From: Methylobacterium durans
GTDB lineage: Bacteria; Pseudomonadota; Alphaproteobacteria; Rhizobiales; Beijerinckiaceae
Reading direction: 5' to 3'
Assembly: GCF_003173715.1 (NCBI RefSeq)
Contig: NZ_CP029550.1
Location: 2,356,001-2,420,000 of the forward strand
DNA length: 64,000 nt
How positions within the stretch are numbered: position 1 is the stretch's first letter; the number at the start of each line of letters is the position of its first letter. Of the stretch, positions 48,467-57,041 are shown piece after piece. Both the position numbers and the translations under genes were made by a program. The notes beneath the pieces were generated by a model. That model saw only the letters and a list, made by a program, of their open reading frames with translations. It had not been told where the DNA came from and did no database searches.

Positions 48467-48850
48467 ATGAACAGGGATCGGGTCGAGGGCGGCATCCGCC
48501 ATCTCCGCGGCCGCGCGAAGACCGCGGTCGGTGCCGTGGCCGGGCGGCCGCTGCCGCAGGTCGAGGGCGCGATCGATCAGGTGGCGGGCGCGGCCCAGTA
48601 CGCCTACGGTCAGGCGCGCGAGACCGCGCGGGACCTGCGCCGGGACGGCGCGCATCTCGTCGCGGAGGCCGGCCGCCGCGGGCGCGACGTCGCCGAGGAT
48701 CTGGAGGAGCGCGGGCAGCGCTACCGGAACGAGGCCGTGCATCGCGGCCGGGCCGTCGCGCGCCGGGCCGAGGACAACAAGACGGCGACCCTGCTGCTCG
48801 TCGCGGCCGCGGCCTTCAGCCTCGGCTGGCTGACGCGCCGCGCCCGCTGA
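48467..48850 (+). CDS. Basic helical stress-type protein with C-terminal membrane helix
   Basis: The gene encodes 127 residues from ATG 48467. The sequence is a long amphipathic helix rich in Arg, Glu and Ala (HLRGRAKTAVGAVAGRPL; GRRGRDVAEDLEERGQRYR), ending in one hydrophobic segment (TATLLLVAAAAFSLGWLTRR). The first part resembles a CsbD repeat unit. This architecture resembles small stress proteins such as ElaB/YqjD that attach to the inner membrane; the likeness is structural only. It lies downstream of csbD and before a terminator, so it is probably in the same EcfG-driven transcript. Confidence 0.65.
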   Translation: MNRDRVEGGIRHLRGRAKTAVGAVAGRPLPQVEGAIDQVAGAAQYAYGQARETARDLRRDGAHLVAEAGRRGRDVAEDLEERGQRYRNEAVHRGRAVARRAEDNKTATLLLVAAAAFSLGWLTRRAR

Positions 48851-48866
48851 CACCGGCCTGAAGCCA

Positions 48867-48893
48867 GGCGCCCCGCCGCGGGGCGCCTTTTTT
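48867..48893 (+). terminator. Rho-independent terminator of the csbD unit
   Basis: GGCGCCCCG (48867-48875) pairs with CGGGGCGCC (48879-48887) across a three-base CCG loop, and six T follow (48888-48893). It lies 17 bp after the stop of the second stress gene. Stem, loop and T-tract are all textbook. Confidence 0.93.
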
Positions 48894-48970
48894 CATGCGC
48901 GTCGATCCCTTAGAGGCGGGGGCTGGCCCGGGGACGATATCCGTCGCAGGGCCCGCGGAGGCTCAAGCCC

Positions 48971-49756
48971 ATGCCCGTTCGTCACTGGGGCGACCTGACG
49001 ACGCAGGATCTCGCGGGCCGCGAGGCGGCGCGCACGATCGCGATCCTGCCTGTCGCCGCCATCGAGCAGCACGGCCCCCACCTGCCGCTCGCGACCGACC
49101 TCCTCATCGCGGAGGGCTACCTCGCGCGCGTCGCCGAGCTCGCACCGGACGATCTCGACGTGCTGGCGCTGCCCGTCCAGAGCGTCGGCAAGTCGGATGA
49201 GCACGACGCCTTCCCGGGCACGCTGACGCTCACGGCCGCGACGGCCCTGCGGGCCTGGACCGAGATCGGCGCGAGCCTGCACCGGTCCGGCATCGGCAAG
49301 CTCGTCATCGTCACGGCGCACGGCGGCAACAGCGCGCTCATCGACCTCGTCGCAGGCGAATTGCGGGGCCGCCTCGACATGGTGGCGGTGACGACCTCGT
49401 GGAGCCGCCTCGGCTATCCCGACGGCCTGTTCCCGGAGGCGGAGATCCGCCACGGCATCCACGCGGGCGGCATCGAGACCGCGCTGATGCTGGCGCTCCG
49501 GCCCGACCTCGTGCGGCGCGCGGGCATCGCGGATTTCGCGCCCCGCACGGTCGCGATGGAGCGCAGCTTCACGCATCTCCGGGCCGGCCGCCCCGCCGCC
49601 TTCGCCTGGAAGGCGGGCGACCTCCACCCCTCGGGCGCGATCGGCGACGCGCGCCTCGGCACCGCCGAGGCCGGCCGCGCCGCCCTCGACCACGGCGCGC
49701 GCGCCTTCGTCGCGCTCCTGCGCGACATCGACCGCTTCGACCTCGCCACGCCGTAA
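48971..49756 (+). CDS. Creatininase family protein
   Basis: The gene encodes 261 residues. The metal-binding motifs of the creatininase/MftE fold are present: VAAIEQHGPHLPLATDLLIA (Glu, His, Asp), GKSDEHDAFPGTLTLTA, and VTAHGGNSALIDLVAGEL. A late GIHAGGIETALMLAL contributes a further metal ligand. Family members hydrolyse lactam rings or C-terminal amides, such as creatinine or mycofactocin precursors; the substrate here is unassigned. It follows the stress unit's terminator, so it has its own promoter. Confidence 0.85.
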   Translation: MPVRHWGDLTTQDLAGREAARTIAILPVAAIEQHGPHLPLATDLLIAEGYLARVAELAPDDLDVLALPVQSVGKSDEHDAFPGTLTLTAATALRAWTEIGASLHRSGIGKLVIVTAHGGNSALIDLVAGELRGRLDMVAVTTSWSRLGYPDGLFPEAEIRHGIHAGGIETALMLALRPDLVRRAGIADFAPRTVAMERSFTHLRAGRPAAFAWKAGDLHPSGAIGDARLGTAEAGRAALDHGARAFVALLRDIDRFDLATP

Positions 49757-49808
49757 CCCCGGGGGCGAACGCGCGAATTCGATCGGCATCAGCCCGGAGA
49801 CGCCCCCC

Positions 49809-50504
49809 GTGCCCTCACCGATCCCGTTCGTTGCCGGAGCCGCGCTCCTCGCCCTCGCCGGCCTGCCGAATGCCGCCTGGGCGGCTGGCCGCCCGGTCGT
49901 CGTGGAACTCTTCACCTCGCAGAGCTGCTCATCCTGCCCGCCCGCCGAGGCCCTCCTGGGGGAGCTTGCCGGTGCCGGGGGCGACGTCCTGCCGCTCGCC
50001 TTCCACGTCACCTACTGGAACCGGCTGAACTGGCGCGACACCTTCTCGCTGCCCGAGGCGACCGAGCGGCAGCAGGCCTACGCGGCGCGCCTCGGCGACG
50101 GAACCTTCACGCCGCAGATCGTCGTCGACGGCCGCCGCAGCGTGGTCGGCTCCCGGCGCGAGGCGGTGAGCACGGCGATCACGCAGGCCCGCGGCGAGCG
50201 GGAGGCGGCCACGCCCGTCGCCCTCGCCCGCGAAGGCGGTCGGCTCGCGATCCGCCTCGGGGCGGGCGCAGGGACCGGGCAGATCCTCCTCATCGGCTTC
50301 GATCCACGCCACGAGACGCGGGTCGCACGCGGCGAGAATGCGGGGCGAACGATTCCGCAGGCCAACGTCGTGCGCTCCGTCCGCGCCCTCGGGGCCTGGA
50401 CCGGAGCGGCCCGAGACTTCTCCGAGCCGCTCCCGCCGGGGGCGGAGGCGGCCGTGATCGTGCAGGCGGCGGACGGCCGGATCCTCGGCGCGGCGCGGCT
50501 CTGA
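49809..50504 (+). CDS. Secreted DUF1223 thioredoxin-like protein
   Basis: The gene encodes 231 residues from GTG 49809. A signal peptide ends near NAAWAAG. The mature domain begins with VVVELFTSQSCSSCPPAEAL, the DUF1223 signature with a CxxC pair, and then PLAFHVTYWNRLNWRDTFS and the QIVVDGRRSVVGSRR region. DUF1223 has a thioredoxin-like fold; the redox role is likely but unproven. It is 52 bp downstream of the creatininase gene and convergent with the DUF892 gene. Confidence 0.85.
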   Translation: MPSPIPFVAGAALLALAGLPNAAWAAGRPVVVELFTSQSCSSCPPAEALLGELAGAGGDVLPLAFHVTYWNRLNWRDTFSLPEATERQQAYAARLGDGTFTPQIVVDGRRSVVGSRREAVSTAITQARGEREAATPVALAREGGRLAIRLGAGAGTGQILLIGFDPRHETRVARGENAGRTIPQANVVRSVRALGAWTGAARDFSEPLPPGAEAAVIVQAADGRILGAARL

Positions 50505-50529
50505 GAGCGGCACCGCCCGAGGCCCGCCC

Positions 50530-51033
50530 TCAGGCCGCCTTGCGGTTGACGTTCGCCTCGGCGAGCGCCGTCAGGGTCTTGTCGGTCGCCTTCTCCTCCC
50601 CGAGCGTCTGCTCCAGGAGGCCGACCACGTTGGTGTGGCCGAGCTGCTTGGCGTAGGCGATGATCGTGCCGTAGCGCGTGATCTCGTAATGCTCGACCGC
50701 CTGCGCGCCCGCGATCAGGGCGGCGTCGAGGACCTGCTGGTCGCCGACATCGCTCATGATCTCCTTGGTCTCGGAGATGATGCCGTTGATCGCCGCGCAC
50801 TCGACGCCCTTGGCCGTCTTGCCGAGCTGCTGGAACACCTGCTCCAGGCGCTGGACCTGCCCCTCGGTCTCGCGCAGGTGCTTCTCGAAGCCCTGCTTGA
50901 GCTGCGGCTCTCCGGCCTTCTCGATCATCTTCGGCAAAGCTTTGGTGATCTGTTGCTCGGCATAGTAGATGTCCTGCAGCATATGCGTGAACAAATCATC
51001 CATCGTTTTGATCGGAGTCGTGAAGAGTCCCAT
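50530..51033 (-). CDS. Ferritin-like DUF892 (YciE-type) stress protein
   Basis: The gene encodes 167 residues from ATG 51033. It is a DUF892 four-helix bundle: LFTHMLQDIYYAEQQITKAL holds the first Glu ligands, EKHLRETEGQVQRLEQVFQQ the second helix, and GAQAVEHYEITRYGTIIAYA and GLLEQTLGEEKATDKTL the rest. Related proteins bind metal in a ferritin-like fold and are induced by osmotic or oxidative stress. A perfect EcfG promoter lies upstream on the same strand, so it belongs to the general-stress regulon. Confidence 0.9.
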   Translation of the reverse strand: MGLFTTPIKTMDDLFTHMLQDIYYAEQQITKALPKMIEKAGEPQLKQGFEKHLRETEGQVQRLEQVFQQLGKTAKGVECAAINGIISETKEIMSDVGDQQVLDAALIAGAQAVEHYEITRYGTIIAYAKQLGHTNVVGLLEQTLGEEKATDKTLTALAEANVNRKAA

Positions 51034-51100
51034 CGCCCATCTCCCTGAATGCTTGAGCTTGCGGACGCTGATCGTTCGCGATCCGCCAAGTTGGCTGGAG

Positions 51101-51125
51101 AACGATGTGCGGACGGGCAAGTTCC
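51101..51125 (-). promoter_or_regulatory. EcfG-type general-stress promoter for the DUF892 gene
   Basis: Read on the minus strand, GGAAC (51125-51121) and CGTT (51104-51101) are separated by 16 bases, matching the EcfG consensus perfectly. The start codon of the ferritin-like gene is 67 bp downstream. The spacing is identical to that of the csbD site at 48016-48040. Confidence 0.82.
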
Positions 51126-51141
51126 TAAGCTTGACTTCAGT

Positions 51142-51689
51142 TCAACTTGATGGCCGGGTCGGCACGTCGCTCGGATCCTCCGCGTCGACATCCTCCTCGC
51201 CCGGGCCCTGGCCCGGCCACGCGACGATGCGCTCCGGATACTCCTCCTCGGCGAACTCCTCCTCGTTGCCGGACAGCCGTCCACGCACCGAGATGCCGGC
51301 CTCGTGGACGCTCGCGGCCCGGCCCGAGACGAGCGGGTGCCAGTCGTAGAGGTCGAGCCCGTCGCGGACGAGGCGGTAGGCGCAGGTCGGCGGCAGCCAG
51401 GGGATGGTGCGGACCGCCTCCGGCGTCAGGCGCACGCAATCCGGCACCCGCTTCTGGCGCCGGGCATAATCGCGGCAGCGGCAGCCGATCCCGTCGAGGA
51501 GGGTGCAGCCGATGTCGGTGTGGTGCACCTCGCCGGTCTCCTCGTCCTCGAGCTTGATCAGGCAGCAGCGCCCGCAGCCGTCGCACAGGCTCTCCCACTC
51601 GGCCGCACTCATCGCGTCGAGGGATTTGGTGCGCCAGAACGGCTCGACGGCGGCCGCGCGGGCGCGGCGCGGGGCCCGGCTCTCCCCAT
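51142..51689 (-). CDS. YcgN family cysteine-cluster protein (N-terminal frame break)
   Basis: The gene encodes 182 residues if one base is restored in the G4C3 stretch 51671-51677. Then ATG 51689 joins in frame to [20 protein letters not shown], the conserved N-terminus. Without it, only a shorter frame from ATG 51612 exists, which cuts off the conserved FWRTKSLDA. The Cys cluster is [20 protein letters not shown], with further Cys at [15 protein letters not shown] and PDCVRL. The family probably binds a metal or iron-sulfur site; its function is not known. The C-terminus is acidic. Confidence 0.85.
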
Positions 51690-52009
51690 CGGGATTCCTC
51701 GTGTGGCTTCAGAAGACATGCGCTGCACCCGCCCGCGGCGGTGGCGCCCGGCCCCCCTGTGCCGCAAGCCCACCGCCGGTGCAAGCGAGGCCGGAAGACG
51801 CCGTGCGGCACCGCCACCGGGGCGCCCCAATCCCGCATCAAGGTTAATCGGACCTTGCGGAACGCCGTCCGAGGCGGCCCGGCCGCCTCGCGCGTTGAGG
51901 GCTTGCGCCCGCCGATATCAACGGTCGCGCATCGGCAAGCCTCGCGGACGGGCGCGGGGCTTGATAGAGAGAGTGCGGGGCGCCGTGCCGACCGGCGTCG
52001 GACCCTGCG
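51690..52009. other. 320-bp divergent intergenic region upstream of the PBP1 gene
   Basis: No convincing gene on either strand. It contains one short G+C hairpin (GAGGCGGC facing GCCGCCTC near 51871-51889) and a TTGATA at about 51961 that could be part of a promoter for the penicillin-binding-protein gene. No tRNA or riboswitch was recognised. It must hold the promoters of ycgN and the PBP gene. Confidence 0.4.
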
Positions 52010-54292
52010 GTGCCCGAGGAACCGGACCACGCCGTGCGCCTTCCGAATGCCAAGACGCTCCTGACGCGCGTGAAGCACGCGGCCCTCGCCTTCGACGCCT
52101 GGGTCAACGCGAGCCTGTACGACGGCGGCCGCTCCACGGGCGAGGCCTACGAGCGCTTCCAGGAGCGCATGAGCGTGTTCTCGGTGCGCGGCTGGAAGCG
52201 CGTCGCGCTCGATCTCACCAGCGAGGGCGTCACGATCGGCACCGGCGGCGCCATCCTGATGCTGGCGCTCGCCCAGCCCGCCTTCAACCTGACGAGCGAC
52301 AACTGGCTGAAGCAGCAGGATCTCGCGGTCACCTTCCTCGACCGCTACGGCACCGAGGTCGGGCGGCGCGGCATCAAGCACGACGATTCGCTCAAGCTCG
52401 ACGACTTCCCCGACATCATGATCAAGGCGCTGGTCTCGACGGAGGACCGGCGCTTCTACGAGCACTGGGGCATCGACCCGATCGGCACGGCGCGCGCCCT
52501 CGTCAACAATTCCCGCGGCGGCGGCGGCACGCAGGGCGGCTCCTCGATCACGCAGCAGCTCGCCAAGAACCTGTTCCTGACGAACGAGCGCTCGCTGGAG
52601 CGCAAGGTCAACGAGGCGTTCCTGGCGCTCTGGCTTGAGAGCCACCTCACCAAGAACGAGATCCTGAAGCTCTATCTCGACCGCGCCTACATGGGCGGCG
52701 GCACCTTCGGGGCGGTGGCCGCGGCCGATTACTATTTCGGCAAGCCGCTCAAGGACATAAGCCTCGCCGAGGCCGCGATGCTCGCCGGCCTGTTCAAGGC
52801 GCCGACGAAGTACGCGCCCCACGTCAACCTGCCGGCCGCCCGCGCCCGCGCCGTGGACGTGCTGCACAATATGGTGGAGGCGGGCTTCGTCACGGAAGGC
52901 CAGATCCAGACGGCTCTGCGCAACCCCGCGACCCCGGTGACGCGCCAGCGCGACATCACCGCCGATTACTACCTCGACTGGGCCTTCAACGAGATCAAGG
53001 GTCTGGCGGATGCCGGGCGCTTGCGCAGCGACCGCGTGCTGACCGTGAAGACGCCCCTCGACATCGGCATCCAGAAGCGGGCCGACCAGGTGGTCGAGAA
53101 CGTGCTGCGCCAGTACGGCGATCAGTACGAGGTCGACGAGGCGGCGATGGTCATCCTCGACCCGGACGGGGCGCTGCGCGCCATGGTCGGCGGCGCCGAT
53201 TACGGCGAGAGCCAGTTCAACCGCGCCACCGACGCGCTGCGCCAGCCCGGCTCCTCCTTCAAGCCCTACGTCTACGCGGCGGCGCTCGCCTCCGGGCAGT
53301 ACCGGCCGGAGACGAAGGTGGTCGACCGCCCGGTCTGCATCGGCAATTGGTGCCCGCAGAATTACGGCCGCTCCTTCGCGGGGGCGACGAACCTCACGGT
53401 CGCGGTGACGAAGTCGATCAACACGATCCCGATCCAGATCTCGATCGCGCTCGGCAAGGCGATGGGCATCTCCCACGAGGCCCGGGCGGCCAAGGCCGGG
53501 CGCGTCAAGATCATCGAGACCGCCCACAAGATGGGCATCACCACCCCGCTCACCGACTCGGTCTCCCTGCCGATCGGCTCGGCCGAGGTGACGGTGATCG
53601 ACCAGGCGGCGGGCTACGCGGTGTTCGCCAATGGCGGTCGGCGGGCCAAGCCCTACGCGGCGATGGAGGTGAAGAACTCCGCCGGCGAGGTGATCTTCCG
53701 CCACGACGACGAGAAGCCCGAGCAGGTGCTCTCGACCCAGGTCGTCTCCGACATGAACTTCATGCTCAACAAGGTGGTGGAGGAGGGCACGGCCCGGCGC
53801 GCCCAGATCGAGGGCGTCAAGGTCGCGGGCAAGACCGGCACCACGAACGCCTACCGCGACGCGTGGTTCGTCGGCTATACGGGCAATTACGTCGGGGCGG
53901 TCTGGGTCGGCAACGACGATCACAGCCCCTCCAACAAGATGACCGGCGGCTCGCTGCCCGCCATGCTCTGGCACGACGTGATGGAAACCGCCCACCAGGG
54001 CATCGAGCTAAAGGTGATGCCCGGCCTCAAGGAGGGCGGCCGCCCGGCCGCGCAGGCGAGCAGCGGCCCGGCCGCGCCGGCAGGCGGCGGGGCTACCGCC
54101 GCGGGCAAGCTCTCGCGCCGCTCCTTCGAGGTGATCGGCGGCCTCAACGGGCTGTTCCGCTCGGTCGAGCCCGCCGTCGCCGGGCCTGGCCAGCCGAAAG
54201 CGGGCTTCAAGCCGGCCGCGGCCGCGGAGCCCGTCTCCGGCAACCTCGCCGAGGGCAGCCGCTCCGGCGGCGGCCGCATCGAGACCCGCTGA
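52010..54292 (+). CDS. Class A penicillin-binding protein (PBP1A-type murein synthase)
   Basis: The gene encodes 760 residues. A membrane helix (GTGGAILMLALAQPAFNL) anchors it. The transglycosylase domain has STEDRRFYEHWGIDPIG with catalytic Glu145, GGSSITQQLAKNLFL and RAYMGGGTFGAVAAA. The transpeptidase domain has the SxxK of QPGSSFKPY (Ser415, Lys418), the SxN of VTKSINTIPI, and KTG at Lys608. It polymerises and cross-links peptidoglycan on the periplasmic face. GTG 52010 was taken as start; GTG 52034 is possible. Confidence 0.93.
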   Translation: MPEEPDHAVRLPNAKTLLTRVKHAALAFDAWVNASLYDGGRSTGEAYERFQERMSVFSVRGWKRVALDLTSEGVTIGTGGAILMLALAQPAFNLTSDNWLKQQDLAVTFLDRYGTEVGRRGIKHDDSLKLDDFPDIMIKALVSTEDRRFYEHWGIDPIGTARALVNNSRGGGGTQGGSSITQQLAKNLFLTNERSLERKVNEAFLALWLESHLTKNEILKLYLDRAYMGGGTFGAVAAADYYFGKPLKDISLAEAAMLAGLFKAPTKYAPHVNLPAARARAVDVLHNMVEAGFVTEGQIQTALRNPATPVTRQRDITADYYLDWAFNEIKGLADAGRLRSDRVLTVKTPLDIGIQKRADQVVENVLRQYGDQYEVDEAAMVILDPDGALRAMVGGADYGESQFNRATDALRQPGSSFKPYVYAAALASGQYRPETKVVDRPVCIGNWCPQNYGRSFAGATNLTVAVTKSINTIPIQISIALGKAMGISHEARAAKAGRVKIIETAHKMGITTPLTDSVSLPIGSAEVTVIDQAAGYAVFANGGRRAKPYAAMEVKNSAGEVIFRHDDEKPEQVLSTQVVSDMNFMLNKVVEEGTARRAQIEGVKVAGKTGTTNAYRDAWFVGYTGNYVGAVWVGNDDHSPSNKMTGGSLPAMLWHDVMETAHQGIELKVMPGLKEGGRPAAQASSGPAAPAGGGATAAGKLSRRSFEVIGGLNGLFRSVEPAVAGPGQPKAGFKPAAAAEPVSGNLAEGSRSGGGRIETR

Positions 54293-54329
54293 GGGCGTGC
54301 CGGTGACGAGCGTGGCGGAGAGAGACGCG

Positions 54330-55007
54330 ATGGGGACGCCCGCGCGCGCCGCGGCCCGGCCGCATCCGGCGGGCGGCCTCCCCGGCCGGATCGCGGGCCG
54401 CGTGCGCGACCTCCTGGGCAAGACCTCGCGAGTCGGCCTCGCGCTCTACGCGCTCGGCCTCGGCGCGGGGCTCGGGCTCGTCAGCGCCGACTGGGCGACG
54501 CGGGGCCGCTACCCGTTCGGCGGCGTCACGGTGGGCCCCTGGACCGCGTGGCCCCGGGCGGGCGCATCGAATGCCGACCCTTACGCCCGCGCCGTCAACG
54601 CGCGCCGCGGCGAAATCCCCCTCGCGGTCGGCGAGGGGCTGCTGCTCTCGGCGACGACGGACGATTCCGGGCGCGGGCTCGAGGCCGGCTGCAGCTACAG
54701 CATCGCCGGCCACACGCCCCCGGCCCGGGGCTGGACCCTGACGGTCACCGGCCGCGGGGCGCCGGAGCCCGGCCGGCCGGCCCTGCGCAGCGGCTTCACC
54801 TCAACGGAGATCCTGCGCGAGCGCGACGGGCATTTCGTGATCAGCCTCGCCCCCGCGGCGCGGCCGGGCAACTGGCTGCCGAGCCCGGCGGCCTCCGGCG
54901 CGCTCCGTCTCGGCCTGCGCCTCTACGACACCCCGGTCGCGGCCGGGACCGGCTCCCTCGATCGCGACAGCCTGCCCGCGATCACGCGGCTCGGATGCGG
55001 CGCATGA
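54330..55007 (+). CDS. DUF1214-domain membrane-anchored protein
   Basis: The gene encodes 225 residues. ATG 54330 is preceded by GGAGAG, whereas an upstream GTG (54297) has no clear site. An N-terminal membrane segment (VGLALYALGLGAGLGLVSAD) precedes a DUF1214-like domain (FGGVTVGPWTAWPRAG, GEGLLLSATTDDSGRGLE, GWTLTVTGRG). Its stop overlaps the ATG of the following DUF1254-like gene. In many bacteria these domains are fused in one protein; here they form an adjacent pair. The function is unknown. Confidence 0.75.
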   Translation: MGTPARAAARPHPAGGLPGRIAGRVRDLLGKTSRVGLALYALGLGAGLGLVSADWATRGRYPFGGVTVGPWTAWPRAGASNADPYARAVNARRGEIPLAVGEGLLLSATTDDSGRGLEAGCSYSIAGHTPPARGWTLTVTGRGAPEPGRPALRSGFTSTEILRERDGHFVISLAPAARPGNWLPSPAASGALRLGLRLYDTPVAAGTGSLDRDSLPAITRLGCGA

Positions 55008-55615
55008 GACTCGGCTTCCTCTACGCGACGCTCTGCGGCCTCGTGCTGGCCGGCCTCGTCCACATCGTCACGGTGCTGGCGATCCCGCTCCTGTCGGAGA
55101 CGGACGCGCTCTCGCGGGCCCGCGGCAGCGAGACCCTCGACCACCCGCAGCGCCTCTACACGCTCTCCACCGCCGACGACCCGGCCCCGGCCGAGGCGTG
55201 GCTGCCGACGCCCGATCCCGCCGTGGCGCTCGGCGTCTGCGCCTACGACCTCGACGACGGGCCGATGCGGGTCTCGGCCCGCACGGGGGCGCAGATGCTC
55301 TCGCTCGCCGCGCACGGGCGGCGGGGCGCCTTCTACGCGGTGACCGACCAGGCCGCGATCCGGGGCGCCCTCGACCTCGTCATCCTCACCCGCGCCCAGT
55401 ACGACGAGGCGCTTGCCAACGAGGACGAGAACGAGCCGAGCCGCGACGTCCGCATCGTCGCGCCGGAGCGCCAGGGGTTCGTCACGGTGCGGGTGATCGC
55501 GGCCTTGCCGAGCCAGCGCGCGGCGGCGAACGAGGCGGTGCAGGCGGTCTCCTGCACGATCGACAGCCCGGGCGAGGAGCCGGGCAAGGAACCCGGTAAG
55601 GAGCCCGCCAAGTAG
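55004..55615 (+). CDS. DUF1254-like secreted or membrane-anchored protein
   Basis: The gene encodes 203 residues from ATG 55004 (ATG 54995 is possible). An N-terminal hydrophobic helix (LGFLYATLCGLVLAGLVHIV) is followed by a soluble domain (PDPAVALGVCAYDLDDGP, LSLAAHGRRGAFYAVTDQAA). It ends in a repeated Gly-Lys-Glu-Pro tail (EPGKEPGKEPAK). It is coupled to the DUF1214 gene by ATGA and is probably expressed with it. Function unknown. Confidence 0.75.
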   Translation: MRLGFLYATLCGLVLAGLVHIVTVLAIPLLSETDALSRARGSETLDHPQRLYTLSTADDPAPAEAWLPTPDPAVALGVCAYDLDDGPMRVSARTGAQMLSLAAHGRRGAFYAVTDQAAIRGALDLVILTRAQYDEALANEDENEPSRDVRIVAPERQGFVTVRVIAALPSQRAAANEAVQAVSCTIDSPGEEPGKEPGKEPAK

Positions 55616-55656
55616 GCGGATGCCGGCGGCCGCTTGGCCGCCGCGGATCGCGCCCG

Positions 55657-56507
55657 TCAGTCCTTCGTCACGACCGGCAGCGCGGCGATGGCGGCCTCCG
55701 GCGGGACGAGCCCGCAGCGGAGCGCCGCGTCGGGGGGCAGGAGCGGGTCGAGGAGGGCGCGGCGGCCGTTCAGCGCCGCGAGCGTCCGCTCGACGGGCAG
55801 AGCCTCGGGGCCCGGCACCTCGATGACGAGGTGCTCCAGCGCGTAGCGGTAGCGGGCAAGCCGCTCGCCCGCTTCGAGGCGCACCCAGGCGATCAGGCAG
55901 CGGTTCTCGGCCACCCGCATGGCGGCGTGGCGCACCTCCGCGTCGTCGAGCACCTTGACGAAGGGCAGGCTGCGCAGGCGCAGGGCATCGGCCTCGTTCA
56001 CCCGGGCGGCCGTCGCCGCGAAGGGCGGGATCAGGCGCGCGTCGGCGGTGGCGTCCTCGGACAGGCGGCGGTAGCGCGAGACCGGCGAGCGGAAGGCTTC
56101 GGCGAGCAGGGTGTCGTGGTAGGCGGCGATGTCGGCCGGACGCCCGAAGGCGGGGGCAGCACGCGGGCCCGGGTGAGGTTGGCGAGCACGTCGAGGAAGG
56201 CGTCCCGGCCCGCGGCCGGCATCAGGAAGCGCCAGGCCCGATCCCGCAGGGTGCGCTCGTCGTCGGTGAGGGGAAAGGCGGAGGCCGGCTCGCCGCGCTC
56301 GCGGGCGGCGAGCGTGCCCGTCGCATCGACGAGACTGTTCCAGGCGCCCGCCTTGGGCCGGCCGAAATCGCCCTCCTGCGCGCAGGCGCCGAGGAGCGCG
56401 AGGGCCGCCAGCGCCGCGAACGGGGGCGCGGCGCGGAGGGTCCGCGCGGGCGCCGGAAGCGGGCGCTCCGGCGGGCACGCGGGCACGGACCTCGGGACTC
56501 TGGGCAT
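55657..56507 (-). CDS. Lipoprotein of unknown function (one frame break)
   Basis: The gene encodes about 283 residues if one base is restored in the G5 run 56152-56156. The N-terminal frame (LAALALLGACAQEGDFGRPK, with a lipobox LLGAC) then continues into LPPAFGRPADIAAYHDTLLA. The mature protein contains AWRFLMPAAGRDAFLDVLAN, RYRRLSEDATADARLIPP and VRHAAMRVAENRCLIAWVRL, and ends in VVTKD. There is no known domain. ATG 56507 was chosen; the family start is uncertain, and an in-frame ATG at 56543 exists. Confidence 0.65.
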
Positions 56508-56587
56508 CCGGCAACGGCTCTCGGCATCCGGGCTGGCCGGCATCGTCCCGGCGCGGTCGGGGAAATCTGGAGCGTGAGACGCGCGCC

Positions 56588-56779
56588 TCAGGAGCGGCGC
56601 CGGCGGGGGGCGGGCACCGCCTCGGGCTCGGGCAGGCGCTCGTAGCGGACGCCGAGGAAGAGCAGGATCTCGCCCCGGGCCTCGCCCGCCGCGGCCTCTC
56701 GGCGCACCGGGCGCGCGCCCGCCGGCGGGAAGGCCAGGACGTTGCCGGCGCTCGGCGGCTGCGTGGTGTCGGGCTTCAT
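56588..56779 (-). CDS. Small hypothetical protein (63 aa)
   Basis: ATG 56779 opens a frame of 63 residues: MKPDTTQPPSAGNVLAFPPA at the start, then EARGEILLFLGVRYERL, and a basic Arg-rich end. It is soluble, with no signal peptide. The middle EILLFLGVRYER resembles a short beta-alpha segment found in small conserved alphaproteobacterial proteins, but no family is certain. It lies upstream of the lipoprotein gene on the same strand with an 80 bp gap. Confidence 0.55.
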   Translation of the reverse strand: MKPDTTQPPSAGNVLAFPPAGARPVRREAAAGEARGEILLFLGVRYERLPEPEAVPAPRRRRS

Positions 56780-56899
56780 GACTCGATTCCTGACGATGAT
56801 CCCGGCAATCGCCCTGGGTCGCGGTGTCGGTTCCGGGCTCGACCGGGCGCCCGCTTCGGGCGACCGGTGTCTCGGCGCGGCACAGATCAGCACGGCATG

Positions 56900-57041
56900 G
56901 TTAACGGTCCGTTTCGCTGATCCCGCAGCCGGCGCCGGGGCGGGGATGGCTTGCGACTTGCATCGCCTCCCGCTGCCCATGGCGGGCGTTTCCTCCCTTG
57001 CACTCGGCCTCGCTCGCGCATCGAGCGAGGCCTTTTTGTTT
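56900..57041 (+). ncRNA. Candidate anti-Shine-Dalgarno small RNA
   Basis: The 402-bp gap between the start of the minus-strand gene at 56779 and the gene at 57182 holds no gene, yet ends in a classic terminator on the plus strand. Upstream of it are two C-rich elements, CCTCCC at 56966-56971 and TTTCCTCCC at 56989-56997, complementary to ribosome-binding sites, and a hairpin (CCCGC/GCGGG at 56969-56986). Single-stranded CCTCCC loops followed by a terminator are the design of AbcR/alpha-r-type sRNAs in Rhizobiales. The 5' end and family are not determined. Confidence 0.5.
57007..57040 (+). terminator. Rho-independent terminator
   Basis: GCCTCGCTCG (57007-57016) pairs perfectly with CGAGCGAGGC (57022-57031) across a five-base loop, followed by CTTTTTGTT. 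No protein-coding gene ends upstream on this strand, so it most likely ends a small RNA. Confidence 0.9.
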
